56,757 bases of DNA, from positions 1 through 56,757 of the forward strand of contig JAZSHF010000001.1 of assembly GCA_045533115.1 (NCBI GenBank), given 5' to 3'. Below the pieces are notes generated by a model. The model saw only the letters and a list, made by a program, of their open reading frames with translations. It did not search any database and was not told the origin of the DNA. Made by a program: the position numbers and the translations under genes. The stretch comes from Colimorpha_A sp045533115 (GTDB lineage Bacteria; Bacillota; Clostridia; Oscillospirales; CAG-272). How positions within the stretch are numbered: the first letter of the stretch is position 1; the number at the start of each line of letters is the position of its first letter. Shown piece after piece: positions 31,899 to 40,322 of this stretch.

Positions 31899-32183
31899 TC
31901 AGATTATCGAGGAATCGTCGATAACGTACTCGCCCTGAGAAAGACGGTTGATACCGATCCTTACCGCCTTTTCGTCGCGGTAATCCTTGCCGATGAGAGC
32001 CGCAAGGGACTTATCGGTCTCCTTGTTAGCGAGCATTCTTTCTGCTTCCTCTCTCTGCGCTACGTACTCGTCGGTCACCTTTCTTGCACACTTCGCAACC
32101 GCGATAACGAGAGTATAACGGTTATACTTATTGTTCTGTGTAAGAGAGTCGAGAGAGGGGGTTATCATGTTATTCATAGTCAT
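31899..32183 (-). CDS. rpoZ: RNA polymerase omega subunit
   Basis: A 94-residue omega with the family block YNRYTLVIAVAKCARKVTDE near residues 20-40, a role in RNA polymerase assembly, and the usual place between gmk and priA. The start at 32183 reads MTMNNMITPS; a start three or six residues later is possible. Confidence 0.93.
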   Translation of the reverse strand: MTMNNMITPSLDSLTQNNKYNRYTLVIAVAKCARKVTDEYVAQREEAERMLANKETDKSLAALIGKDYRDEKAVRIGINRLSQGEYVIDDSSII

Positions 32184-32191
32184 ATTATCCT

Positions 32192-32821
32192 TTACTTGTT
32201 TTCAAAAAATATCTTTTCAATTGCGCCTTCGCTGCGGCTTACCTTATGCTGCTCGCCGATAACGATCTCGTATATTGCCTGCGCGGCCTCGTCTGCCTTG
32301 CCGTCCTCGTTTACGACGACGTAGTCGTAATCCTTGACGAGCGCAAACTCCTCAAGTGCGCGCTTCATTCTTCTTTCAATGTCCTCGGGAGTATTCGTTC
32401 CGCGGTTTACGAGACGGCTTTTAAGCGTATCGTAATCGGGCGGAAGAATAAAGACCGCTACGCTGTCGGGGAAGAGACGCTTGACGTTCATCGCGCCGTC
32501 TGTCTCGATCTCGAGAATGAGGTTTTTACCCTCCTCGAGCTTGCGAAGCTCGCTTTTCAGCGTTCCGTAATAGTTTCCGCAGTACTCGGTGTATTCTATT
32601 ACACCGTCGTTTCTTATCTGCTCTTCAAACTGTTCTCTGCTTAAAAAATGATATTCTCTGCCGTCAACCTCGCCGGGACGAGGAGCGCGCGTAGTTGCCG
32701 AAACAGAGAAGGCAAAGTTCGGGTAATCTCGGAGAAGCATTCCGTTTACCGTTCCCTTTCCCGTTCCTGCCGCGCCCGACACGATAAGGAGTATTCCCTT
32801 TGGTTTATTAAGCGTCGTCAT
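32192..32821 (-). CDS. gmk: guanylate kinase
   Basis: It phosphorylates GMP to GDP. 209 residues. The P-loop SGAAGTGKGTV is at about 15-25 (the usual SGPSGVGK is slightly varied), followed by the GMP-binding TRAPRPGEVDGREYHF block. Length and gene order (remA-gmk-rpoZ) are typical. Eight bases separate it from rpoZ. Confidence 0.97.
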   Translation of the reverse strand: MTTLNKPKGILLIVSGAAGTGKGTVNGMLLRDYPNFAFSVSATTRAPRPGEVDGREYHFLSREQFEEQIRNDGVIEYTEYCGNYYGTLKSELRKLEEGKNLILEIETDGAMNVKRLFPDSVAVFILPPDYDTLKSRLVNRGTNTPEDIERRMKRALEEFALVKDYDYVVVNEDGKADEAAQAIYEIVIGEQHKVSRSEGAIEKIFFENK

Positions 32822-32833
32822 TTCATTTCACCC

Positions 32834-33094
32834 TTATTCGTCGTCGCTGTCATCGGTGCTTTCACCGTTGAGTCGGTTGCAGATCGTTTCCGCCTGAATT
32901 GCAGAGAGTATGACGTGGTCGGAATCGGTGATAATTACCGATCTTGTACGTCTGCCGCAAGTCGCGTCGATTATTCTTCCCTCGTCGCGCGCATCCTGAA
33001 TAAGACGCTTCATAGGAGCGGAATCGGGGCTGACGAGAGACACTACTCTGCCCGCCGACACCATATTTCCGAAGCCGATACTGATAAATCTCAC
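32834..33094 (-). CDS. remA: RemA-family extracellular matrix regulator
   Basis: An 86-residue DUF370/RemA protein, a DNA-binding ring protein that activates biofilm matrix and osmoprotection genes in Bacillus. FGNMVSAGRVVSLVSPDSAP and IDATCGRRTRSVIITDSDHV are the two conserved blocks. The acidic tail (ESTDDSDDE) is an addition. It lies between yicC and gmk as in most Firmicutes. Confidence 0.95.
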   Translation of the reverse strand: MRFISIGFGNMVSAGRVVSLVSPDSAPMKRLIQDARDEGRIIDATCGRRTRSVIITDSDHVILSAIQAETICNRLNGESTDDSDDE

Positions 33095-33106
33095 GGTCGT
33101 TCCCCC

Positions 33107-33994
33107 TTATTCAAGATTCTGTATTTGTTCTCTTATCTTTTCAAGCTCGCATTTTGCATCTACCACGAGTGCGGTTATCGCGCTGTCGTTACACTTTGAG
33201 CCGGTCGTATTGACCTCTCTGTTCATTTCCTGAAGCAAAAAGTCAAGGCGGCGGCCGACGGGACCGTCACCGTTCATCGCCTCGTCAAAGGCGGCAAAGT
33301 GACTGCCAAGGCGCACGAGCTCCTCGTCGACTGCGACCTTATCCGCGAAGATCGCGCATTCGGTCAGGATCCTTTGAGAATCAAATTCAAAGTCCATTTC
33401 GGCTATATGCTGACGAAGACGCGCTTCAAGTCGGTCGCGGTAGCTCTCGACCTGAGTTTTCGTAAGCTCTGCTATCTTATTTGCCATCAGGACAAGATTT
33501 TCCTTCTTAGCGAGCAGGTCGGTACGGAGATTTGCGCCCTCTCGCTCTCTTGCAGCGTTGAAGGCGCTCAGTGCCGCATCGAGTATCGGAAGAAACTCGT
33601 TCCAATCACGCTCCGCGTCCTCCTCGGGCTTCTTTACGAGGAATATGTCGCGGTTGGCTGCAACCGTCATCGTCGATATGTCATCGGAGAGCGAAAACTC
33701 GTCGCGAAGCTTTTTCAGCGCAGCGATATAGCCCTCGGCATACGCGGTATCAAGCTCGACGGTCGTGCCCAAACTTTCGGTCACCTCGACGAAAACGCTT
33801 ACCTCGACCTTGCCTCTTGTAATTCCGCTTTCCTTTATATGCGATATAATTTTCTCCTCGAAGTAGCCGTAGGCACGGGGGAGCTTAACGTAGGTGTCAA
33901 GATAACGGTTGTTCACCGATTTTATCTCGCAAACGTAATTTTTTCCCTCGCCGACGCCTGTGGCTCTTCCGAAGGCAGTCATGCTTTTGATCAT
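33107..33994 (-). CDS. YicC-family endoribonuclease (YloC)
   Basis: A 295-residue YicC/YloC protein. MIKSMTAFGRA at the start and LQEMNREVNTTGSKCND near the end are diagnostic. The family includes metal-dependent endoribonucleases that affect sRNA and mRNA turnover. It is the first gene of the yicC-remA-gmk-rpoZ-priA-def-fmt-yugP-rsmB series, from a strong promoter at 34033-34061. Confidence 0.95.
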   Translation of the reverse strand: MIKSMTAFGRATGVGEGKNYVCEIKSVNNRYLDTYVKLPRAYGYFEEKIISHIKESGITRGKVEVSVFVEVTESLGTTVELDTAYAEGYIAALKKLRDEFSLSDDISTMTVAANRDIFLVKKPEEDAERDWNEFLPILDAALSAFNAAREREGANLRTDLLAKKENLVLMANKIAELTKTQVESYRDRLEARLRQHIAEMDFEFDSQRILTECAIFADKVAVDEELVRLGSHFAAFDEAMNGDGPVGRRLDFLLQEMNREVNTTGSKCNDSAITALVVDAKCELEKIREQIQNLE

Positions 33995-34032
33995 CTTTTC
34001 ACACTTTCAAAAATAAATAGACATATATATTT

Positions 34033-34061
34033 ATTTTACTATTTTTTAACACCTTTGTCAA
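34033..34061 (-). promoter_or_regulatory. sigma-A promoter of the yicC operon
   Basis: Perfect TTGACA, 17-base spacer, TAAAAT on the minus strand, 39 bases before the yicC start. Confidence 0.82.
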
Positions 34062-34082
34062 TGACAAAAGAGTCTAAACGCA

Positions 34083-34619
34083 TTATTTCTTAAAATACTT
34101 TTCTATTCGGAATTTCTTGCGTAATCCGAGCAGATAATAGGTTATCAGCTTAGTCATCGCGATATCGTACATAAAGAACGCGACGTTGCCGACAACAAAC
34201 AGCATTAGCGTAAGCTCCTCCTCGTCAATGCCGAAAAGGTACTTTGCGCCAAGCACGGCAGCGACAAGAACGGCGTTAAAGTAGACAGCCTTTATGAACC
34301 ACGAAATAACGCCCGCAAGCTTTTCAAGCTTCTGCTTCAGTATCGGATAGATGCCGCCGAACACGACGTACAGTATCGCCGAGAATTTATCGGGAAGCAG
34401 TAACACCGCAAGGAGCGACGTCGTCGCGTATATCAGATACTGATAAGGGCTTCCCATCTCAATAATCGCAAAAAACACGAATATCGACGCGATCGCAACC
34501 ATAGTAAGGTCAAGAACCGATATCACCGTTCCGAGAAGCATTATAACGACTCCGAGTGCCGAAAGCACCGCCGATACGGCGAGCATTTTCGTACTGCTTT
34601 TGAGCTTGTTTTTCTTCAT
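34083..34619 (-). CDS. integral membrane protein of unknown function
   Basis: A 178-residue protein with about five membrane segments and a basic C-terminus (KKFRIEKYFKK). I do not recognise the family. The start ATG at 34619 comes one base after the J-domain gene's stop codon, so it is translated with that gene. The frame continues 13 codons further into the preceding gene, which I do not use. Confidence 0.7.
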   Translation of the reverse strand: MKKNKLKSSTKMLAVSAVLSALGVVIMLLGTVISVLDLTMVAIASIFVFFAIIEMGSPYQYLIYATTSLLAVLLLPDKFSAILYVVFGGIYPILKQKLEKLAGVISWFIKAVYFNAVLVAAVLGAKYLFGIDEEELTLMLFVVGNVAFFMYDIAMTKLITYYLLGLRKKFRIEKYFKK

Positions 34620-34620
34620 C

Positions 34621-35253
34621 TTAACAGCAGCGTATAAGGTCACCGCCGCAGCATTCACAGCAACAGTCGGCGCAGATAAGCCCCTGACACATATCGCAAG
34701 CGGAAAGTCCGCCGCCCGTGCTTGTGCGGTATCCGCCGCCGTAAGACTGTGCGCGGGCTCTAATGCTGTTCAGCGCGTTACGGTATTCTATGTTGTTAGG
34801 GTCCATATAGCAGGCAGTTTCAAAATACTTCTGCGCGTCGTAGAACCAGTTTTTCTGCGCGAGAACACAGCCCTTAAGGAAGTTCCATTCGGCGTTACGC
34901 GCGCCGACGGGCATCGAATTGAGAAGCAGGTCGGCGTCGGAATATCTGCCTATGTTTATATACTCGCGTATCTTCTTGAAATCCGCGGCATTGTCGCCCT
35001 CGTAGGTACTGTACGAGCCGTAGCTTCCGCCGTAGCCGCCCGACGTCTGTCCGCTTTGCGCGGCGGCGCGGATCTTCTGTATTTCGTCGTATGCGGTATT
35101 TATTTCCTTCATTTTCTCGCTTGCGAGATCGGCAAGCGGACTTGACGCGTAATTATCGGGGTGATACTTGCGCGCAAGCTCTCTGTATGCCTTTTTGATT
35201 TCTTCGTCAGTGGCGTCACGCGAGACGCCAAGCACCTTATAAGGATCGGTCAT
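34621..35253 (-). CDS. DnaJ-domain protein with Cys-rich tail
   Basis: A 210-residue protein with an N-terminal J domain (residues 1-65; HPD motif in YHPDNY) that would stimulate a DnaK ATPase. A Gly/Ser/Tyr-rich linker follows, then a TPR-like helical region (about 105-165) and a C-terminal CDMCQGLICADCCCECC cluster, perhaps metal binding. It is not a canonical DnaJ: no zinc-finger repeats or substrate domain. It overlaps the DUF5685 stop as TAATG. Confidence 0.85.
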   Translation of the reverse strand: MTDPYKVLGVSRDATDEEIKKAYRELARKYHPDNYASSPLADLASEKMKEINTAYDEIQKIRAAAQSGQTSGGYGGSYGSYSTYEGDNAADFKKIREYINIGRYSDADLLLNSMPVGARNAEWNFLKGCVLAQKNWFYDAQKYFETACYMDPNNIEYRNALNSIRARAQSYGGGYRTSTGGGLSACDMCQGLICADCCCECCGGDLIRCC

Positions 35254-36077
35254 TATGCTTTTTCCTTTACTATTTTGTCGGCTCGGGACGGAAGCCCGAG
35301 GTAGATTATGTTTTTGACTATGTTCATTATTCCGTCGTCGTACGGGGTTATCAGCTCAACAGCTCGGGATACCGCTTCAAGCTCAAGCGTCAGGGATATT
35401 TTTATTCTTTCGGGGACAAGCTCGGTAAGCGGATTGAATTCACCGCGCTTTTTGTCCTTTTCAAAATCGTCGGCGGCATCGGCTATGTATATCCATCTTC
35501 CGATATGAAGCCCGATCTCCGAGGCTATCATCTTCTTTTCTCCGTTTAGATCGTTTGAGAATATCTCCGAGAGCAGCTCGCCGAATATCTGTGCCGCGGC
35601 ATCAAGGGACACCTCACTTGACTTTTCAAGAACATCAAGCTCCTTCAGCTTGCTTTTGATAAACTCGTCAAGATCGGGAAGCGCCGCTTTCTTTTTCATT
35701 CTTCTTGCCGAAAAAAGAAGAAAACGGGATAAAAGCTTCTTGATTCCCTTTTTATCCTTTACGTCGTCGGCGATGTTGTGATACGCGAGGAGTGATCCGA
35801 CCGCCGCAGAATACTCAAGGGACGGATTGCTTTTCATTATCGCCTTTTTCTTAAAGGGTGAAACTACGCATTTGCCCTGATAGAATTCAAGCCTTTCTTC
35901 TGTCAGAAGAAATCTCGTCAGCGCAAGAAAAACGACGTCGTAGCTTAGCGTCAGCCGCGATTCGTTACACACGCGCTTTCCCATCGTCTTGCAAAGTCCG
36001 CAATATGCACTTTTGTAAAAAAGCTGTTCTTTTACCTTAAGCTCGCCCTCAAGGGGAGTTACATATCCGAACATCAT
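35253..36077 (-). CDS. DUF5685 family protein
   Basis: A 274-residue mostly helical protein whose start, MMFGYVTPLEGELKV followed by YCGLCKTMG, marks DUF5685. The CxxC pair could bind metal. Otherwise no catalytic motif. It is the first gene of the DUF5685/J-domain/membrane trio, a set seen together in Clostridia. Role unknown, probably chaperone- or assembly-related given the J protein. Confidence 0.8.
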   Translation of the reverse strand: MMFGYVTPLEGELKVKEQLFYKSAYCGLCKTMGKRVCNESRLTLSYDVVFLALTRFLLTEERLEFYQGKCVVSPFKKKAIMKSNPSLEYSAAVGSLLAYHNIADDVKDKKGIKKLLSRFLLFSARRMKKKAALPDLDEFIKSKLKELDVLEKSSEVSLDAAAQIFGELLSEIFSNDLNGEKKMIASEIGLHIGRWIYIADAADDFEKDKKRGEFNPLTELVPERIKISLTLELEAVSRAVELITPYDDGIMNIVKNIIYLGLPSRADKIVKEKA

Positions 36078-36105
36078 ACCTCCGAAATATAGAAATACAT
36101 AGTAT

Positions 36106-36134
36106 ATTATACCTCATAGCGTTCAAAAAGTCCA
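36106..36134 (-). promoter_or_regulatory. candidate sigma-A promoter of the DUF5685 trio
   Basis: TGGACT, 17-base spacer, perfect TATAAT. A TGTTAC/GTAACA inverted repeat at about 36151-36168 lies upstream and might be an operator. Confidence 0.65.
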
Positions 36135-36169
36135 TAAAACAGCGTCTTTTGTTACAAAATGGTAACAAT

Positions 36170-36193
36170 TAAAAAAGCCCCGACGGGGCTTTC
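36170..36193 (-). terminator. rho-independent terminator
   Basis: AGCCCC/GGGGCT stem followed by a T-tract on the minus strand overlaps the stop of the small DUF6514-like gene. Confidence 0.85.
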
Positions 36194-36446
36194 AAGACTG
36201 TATTTCCTCAAGAGCATCGTAAGCGGAGATCGGAGTTACCTTTGACCGGACGAAAAGCTCGAATATTTCCTCTGCGCGTTCACGCAGCGAGGTGACGTCG
36301 GCAAGATACGCACTGTCTTCACCGCACCGACATTCGATTGAAAACGAAGGGCGGTCATCTAACGTATCACAGTAAAGAAAATACCGCACGACGATTTCGT
36401 CCTCCGCCGCCACGTTGATCCTTATAAGCTCTGCCGTCGTTTCCAT
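36192..36446 (-). CDS. small protein, DUF6514-like
   Basis: An 84-residue protein. The layout (a beta-rich start, a central SAYLADVTSLRERAEEIFEL stretch and a C-terminal VTPISAYDALEEI) resembles the DUF6514 family of Clostridia. It stands alone with its own terminator, and an AGGA site precedes the ATG. Role unknown. Confidence 0.65.
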   Translation of the reverse strand: METTAELIRINVAAEDEIVVRYFLYCDTLDDRPSFSIECRCGEDSAYLADVTSLRERAEEIFELFVRSKVTPISAYDALEEIQS

Positions 36447-36663
36447 TTTTATTTCCTCCGAATTTCATTAACGAGAGTATATCATTCGAACGGAAATTTG
36501 TAAATAGATTTTGCTTTGTAATCGAAGTCGGTTTTTTTACAAAAACTGCAAGATAGCCGTTTGTTTCTTCATTTTTCGATGAAAATTACCGAGTTTATTC
36601 GTTATTTGTGTAGAAAATGAATTAAAATTGCGAACTTTTTATAATTATTCAATTTATGTGAAT

Positions 36664-36692
36664 AAAAAACTGCCGTCAAGCGGCAGTTTTCT
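36664..36692 (-). terminator. rho-independent terminator of the antiporter gene
   Basis: A 10-bp stem AAAACTGCCG/CGGCAGTTTT with loop TCAAG; it overlaps the stop codon of the antiporter gene. Confidence 0.88.
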
Positions 36693-37974
36693 TTTGATTT
36701 TTCTTATTGATATGAGCGATCTCTCGTTCGGTGAGCGGTCTTTCCTTGATCTCGCCCGCCTTTTCAAGAGCTATTCTCGTGAGAAGCGGTCCGACGAGCT
36801 CGTATACGAGCACTGCAAAGAGTGCTACGTTACGGATAATAGTGCCGGGGGCGCCGAGCGTCATAGCAGTAAGTGACATTCCAAGGGAGACGCCTGCCTG
36901 CGGCAGAAGCGTAATTCCGAGATACTTCTGTATCGTGGGATCGCATTTCGTCATTTTTGCCGAGAGCTGCGCTCCGTATATCTTACCGAGCGATCGGAAG
37001 ATTATGTAGACGATACCGACGACGATTATCGCCCAATCGGAGAAGACCTTGAAGTCAAGGTCACAGCCGCTGAGAACGAAGAAGAGTACCATAAGCGGTC
37101 CCGTCCAGCGATCTATACGATCCATAAGCTCCTCTGAGAAGTCACAGAGGTTGCAGAAGACCGTTCCCATTGCCATACATACGAGAAGCGGCGAGAATAC
37201 GAGCTTTATATTTGCACCGAGGTCAAATTCGAGCTGTGAAAGCGCGACTGCAAGGAATACGAACATTACCGAGATGCTCATTCTCTTTGAACGCGAATGG
37301 AAGAACTGCTCGATAAAATGGAACGCCCAGCCGATAACTGCGCCGAGGATAAGGGAGCAAACGACCTCAAGGATCGGATCGATAACGATAGAAGCTGCGT
37401 CGAGATGATGAAGTTCGAGCGACTTTGAGACGCCAAAGGAAATTGCAAATATAACCAGTCCGACCATGTCGTCGAGCGCGACGACGGGTAGAAGCATTTT
37501 CGTTAAGGGACCCTCCGCCTTATACTGCTTGACGACCATAAGGGTCGCGGCGGGTGCGGTTGCGGTCGCGATGGCTCCAAGTGTAAGCACCGCCGAAAGC
37601 GGAAGCTTGCCGGGCATAAGACGGTGTACGCCGTAAAGGGCAAGGTCAACGAACGCAGTTGCTACGAGTGCCTGGAAGATTGCGATTATTACGGCTTTTT
37701 TGCCTATGTGTTTGAGCGTTTCAAGTCTGAACTCGTTTCCCATCGTAAACGCGATGAAGCCGAGCGCAACCTCGGAAAGAAGATTGTATCCGTGGACCTG
37801 CGAAAGCGAATTGAAGCCGAGGCCCTCTATTCCGAGCGCACCGAGGCAGAACGGACCGATTATTATTCCCGCGACGAGATAAGCCGTAACCGCAGGGAGA
37901 TTAAATAGTTTCGTTACTCTCGAAAGCATTAGCCCCGCAAAGAGCGCAAGCGAGAGCGGTAGAAGTGTATACAT
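36676..37974 (-). CDS. cation:proton antiporter (CPA2 family)
   Basis: A 432-residue Na+/H+ or K+/H+ antiporter with about 12 membrane segments. LFAGLMLSRVTKLFNLPAVT and the VALDDMVGLVIFAISFG block (with the ion-binding DD region) are typical of CPA2/KefB-type transporters. There is no C-terminal TrkA-N domain, so regulation by NAD or glutathione adducts is unlikely. Ion unknown. The promoter at 38021-38049 precedes it. Confidence 0.88.
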   Translation of the reverse strand: MYTLLPLSLALFAGLMLSRVTKLFNLPAVTAYLVAGIIIGPFCLGALGIEGLGFNSLSQVHGYNLLSEVALGFIAFTMGNEFRLETLKHIGKKAVIIAIFQALVATAFVDLALYGVHRLMPGKLPLSAVLTLGAIATATAPAATLMVVKQYKAEGPLTKMLLPVVALDDMVGLVIFAISFGVSKSLELHHLDAASIVIDPILEVVCSLILGAVIGWAFHFIEQFFHSRSKRMSISVMFVFLAVALSQLEFDLGANIKLVFSPLLVCMAMGTVFCNLCDFSEELMDRIDRWTGPLMVLFFVLSGCDLDFKVFSDWAIIVVGIVYIIFRSLGKIYGAQLSAKMTKCDPTIQKYLGITLLPQAGVSLGMSLTAMTLGAPGTIIRNVALFAVLVYELVGPLLTRIALEKAGEIKERPLTEREIAHINKKNQKKTAA

Positions 37975-38020
37975 TTATTTCACCTTTATGTTTTATCGCG
38001 GGCAAGCCCACCGAGGTTAA

Positions 38021-38049
38021 ATTATACCCTATTTTAACCGTTCGGGCAA
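38021..38049 (-). promoter_or_regulatory. candidate sigma-A promoter of the antiporter gene
   Basis: TTGCCC, 17-base spacer, perfect TATAAT. Confidence 0.6.
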
Positions 38050-38101
38050 GATGAATAAGTGTCAATTTTAATCGACATTAACAGTAGTAATTTGGTGATA
38101 A

Positions 38102-38611
38102 TTACGCTTTTATTATATACCCGTCCTTGCGCGGGCGAACGTCGGGAATATTTTCGGGATAACCGAGGATGCAGTTGCCGACCGCATAGTATCTGTCGGG
38201 TATACCGAGCTTCTTTTTAAGAGCGATACCGTACGGTGACTCAAACACCTCTTTAGCTCTGTGTATCCAGCAGGAGCCGACGCCGATAGCGTGGGCGGCG
38301 TTCAGCATATTGCCGAGCACAAGGCAGGCGTCCTCCATTCCCGTATTAACCTCGCTGTCCGCAAAGACAACGACCACAGTCGGCGCACCGTAGAAGGGAT
38401 CTCCCTCCCTGCCCATAATTTTCGCGTTTTCAGCCGCCATTTCGCGAACGGTCTTTTCATCGGTAAATGCGACGATGAGGGGACTTTGGCGGTTCATACC
38501 CGTAGGCGCATAAGTTCCTGCTTCAAGTATTGCGTCAAGCTCTTCAGTTTTTATCTGTTCTTTTTTATAGCTTTTAATGCTTCGTCTTTCCTTAAAATTT
38601 TCGATTCCCAT
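38102..38611 (-). CDS. nitroreductase family flavoprotein
   Basis: A 169-residue FMN-dependent oxidoreductase of the nitroreductase family, probably a homodimer. The start has the FMN-binding ERRSIKSYKKEQI motif; GVGSCWIHRAKE and VGNCILGYP are the later flavin and dimer parts. Physiological substrate unknown. It is expressed alone. Confidence 0.85.
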   Translation of the reverse strand: MGIENFKERRSIKSYKKEQIKTEELDAILEAGTYAPTGMNRQSPLIVAFTDEKTVREMAAENAKIMGREGDPFYGAPTVVVVFADSEVNTGMEDACLVLGNMLNAAHAIGVGSCWIHRAKEVFESPYGIALKKKLGIPDRYYAVGNCILGYPENIPDVRPRKDGYIIKA

Positions 38612-38668
38612 AATATCCTCCGTATTTTGATATATTTATTCTATCACATTATACGCGCGAAAACAATA

Positions 38669-38704
38669 TAAAAAACTCCGAAAGCAATGCTCTCGGAGTT
38701 TTTA
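38669..38704 (-). terminator. terminator of the ribosomal protein supercluster
   Basis: AACTCCGA/TCGGAGTT stem with an inner AGC/GCT pair and a T-tract on the minus strand, seven bases after the rplQ stop. The A-tract on the other side suggests that it works in both directions. Confidence 0.87.
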
Positions 38705-38710
38705 ACTGTT

Positions 38711-39232
38711 TTATGCCTCGGTAGCTTCCTCAGCGGGAGCTTCCTCAGTAGCGGTCGCTTCAGCGGGAGCTTCTACTGCTTCCTCTGCTACTGCCTCTAC
38801 AGGAGCTTCCTCTACGGGAGCCTCAACCTTCTTTGCAGCCTTCTTAGACTTCTTAGAAGCCTTTTCATCGGCTGCCTTCTTCTCAACCTCGCTGAGAAGA
38901 ACTATACGAGCCATCTCAGCTCCGTCGCCGCGGCGGGGACCGAGCTTGTAGATTGCCGTGTAACCACCGTTGCGGTTTGCATTCTCGGGAGCGATCTGGT
39001 CAAAGACCTTCTTGACCACGTCTTCCTTGGTGATGAATGCAAGTGCCTGACGGCGGGTTGCAAGTGTATTCTTCTTTCCGAGAGTGATCATCTTCTCGGC
39101 AAGAGCGCGAACTTCCTTCGCTCTGGTAAGGGTAGTATCAACCTTACCGGTCTCAAGCAGAAGCGTTACCATACCGCGGAGCATTGCCATACGGTTGGCG
39201 GTGGTTCTGCCGAGTTTTCTTGTTCCTGGCAT
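38711..39232 (-). CDS. rplQ: 50S ribosomal protein L17 with acidic tail
   Basis: L17 binds near the exit of the 50S subunit. The first about 118 residues are standard (MPGTRKLGRTTANRMAMLRG). A further 55 residues are a Lys-rich stretch followed by Ala/Glu/Pro repeats (EEAPVEAVAEEAV). This tail makes the protein 173 residues, against about 120 in most species. Last gene of the supercluster. Confidence 0.95.
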   Translation of the reverse strand: MPGTRKLGRTTANRMAMLRGMVTLLLETGKVDTTLTRAKEVRALAEKMITLGKKNTLATRRQALAFITKEDVVKKVFDQIAPENANRNGGYTAIYKLGPRRGDGAEMARIVLLSEVEKKAADEKASKKSKKAAKKVEAPVEEAPVEAVAEEAVEAPAEATATEEAPAEEATEA

Positions 39233-39275
39233 TATTTCATACCTCCCAATTATTTCTTATGCGGTGAAGTGACTA

Positions 39276-40226
39276 TCAGTCAACTTCCTTCTTGAGATCA
39301 AGTCCGAGAGAATGAAGCTTCTGAATTACTTCTTCAAGAGACTTCTTACCAAGATTTCTTACCTTGATCATATCTTCTTCGGTCTTGTTTGTAAGATCTT
39401 CAACCGTATCAATGCCTGCTCTCTTCAAACAGTTGAAGGAACGAACACACATGTCAAGCTCCTCAATGGTCATCTCAAGGACCTTCTCCTTGACGGTTTC
39501 GGGTCTTTCGACAAGTACGTCGATCTTCTGTGCCTCGTCCGAAAGGTTTACGAACAAGTTGAGATGCTCGTTGAGTATCTTGGCGGCAAGCGAAACTGCT
39601 TCCTTAGCCGAGATGGTGCCGTTAGTAAGTACGTTAAGCGTGAGCTTATCGTAGTCGGTGTTGGAACCGACACGGGTATTCTCGACCGTGTAGCTTACGT
39701 TATAAACGGGCGTATAGATGCTGTCCGTGTATATAACGCCAATCGCCGGCTGGTTACCTAGTTTATTCTTCTCCTGAGAAACGTATCCGCGGCCGTGGCT
39801 GAAGGTGAGCTCCATATAGAAGCGTGCACCGTCGCTTACGGTAGCGATATGATGCTCGGGGTTGAGGATCTCGAGGTCGGCGTCTGCCTTGATATCGCCT
39901 GCAGTTACCGTGCAAGGACCGGTTACGTCAATAACAGCAGTCTTTACGGTATCGCAGAAAAGCTTTGCAGTGATACCCTTTACGTTAAGGACGATGTTCG
40001 GAACGTCTTCCTTTACGCCGGCTGCCGTTGAGATCTCGTGAAGAACTCCGTCGATCTTGATGCTTGTTACAGCGACGCCGGGCAGAGAGCTGAGAAGTAC
40101 TCTGCGGAGCGAGTTGCCGAGGGTCGTGCCGTAGCCTCTTTCAAGAGGTTCAACTACAAACTTACCAACCTTCCCGTCCTCGCTGAGGTCAACTGTAGCA
40201 ATGTTTGGCTTTTCTATTTCTATCAT
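39276..40226 (-). CDS. rpoA: RNA polymerase alpha subunit
   Basis: A 316-residue alpha subunit with the N-terminal dimerisation domain (GYGTTLGNSLRRVLLSSLPG) and the C-terminal DNA-binding domain (NCLKRAGIDTVEDL). I place the start at ATG 40226 (MIEIEKPN), where AGGAAGGGG sits upstream; an earlier in-frame TTG would add 13 residues not seen in the family. It lies between rpsD and rplQ as usual. Confidence 0.97.
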   Translation of the reverse strand: MIEIEKPNIATVDLSEDGKVGKFVVEPLERGYGTTLGNSLRRVLLSSLPGVAVTSIKIDGVLHEISTAAGVKEDVPNIVLNVKGITAKLFCDTVKTAVIDVTGPCTVTAGDIKADADLEILNPEHHIATVSDGARFYMELTFSHGRGYVSQEKNKLGNQPAIGVIYTDSIYTPVYNVSYTVENTRVGSNTDYDKLTLNVLTNGTISAKEAVSLAAKILNEHLNLFVNLSDEAQKIDVLVERPETVKEKVLEMTIEELDMCVRSFNCLKRAGIDTVEDLTNKTEEDMIKVRNLGKKSLEEVIQKLHSLGLDLKKEVD

Positions 40227-40322
40227 ATGAATGTACCCCTTCCTGTATTTATTTTGTTGAAACAAATCAGTAGCGTTATGCAGCCGAGCTCAGCCCCGAC
40301 GCCGCATAAACGGCTATCGGGT

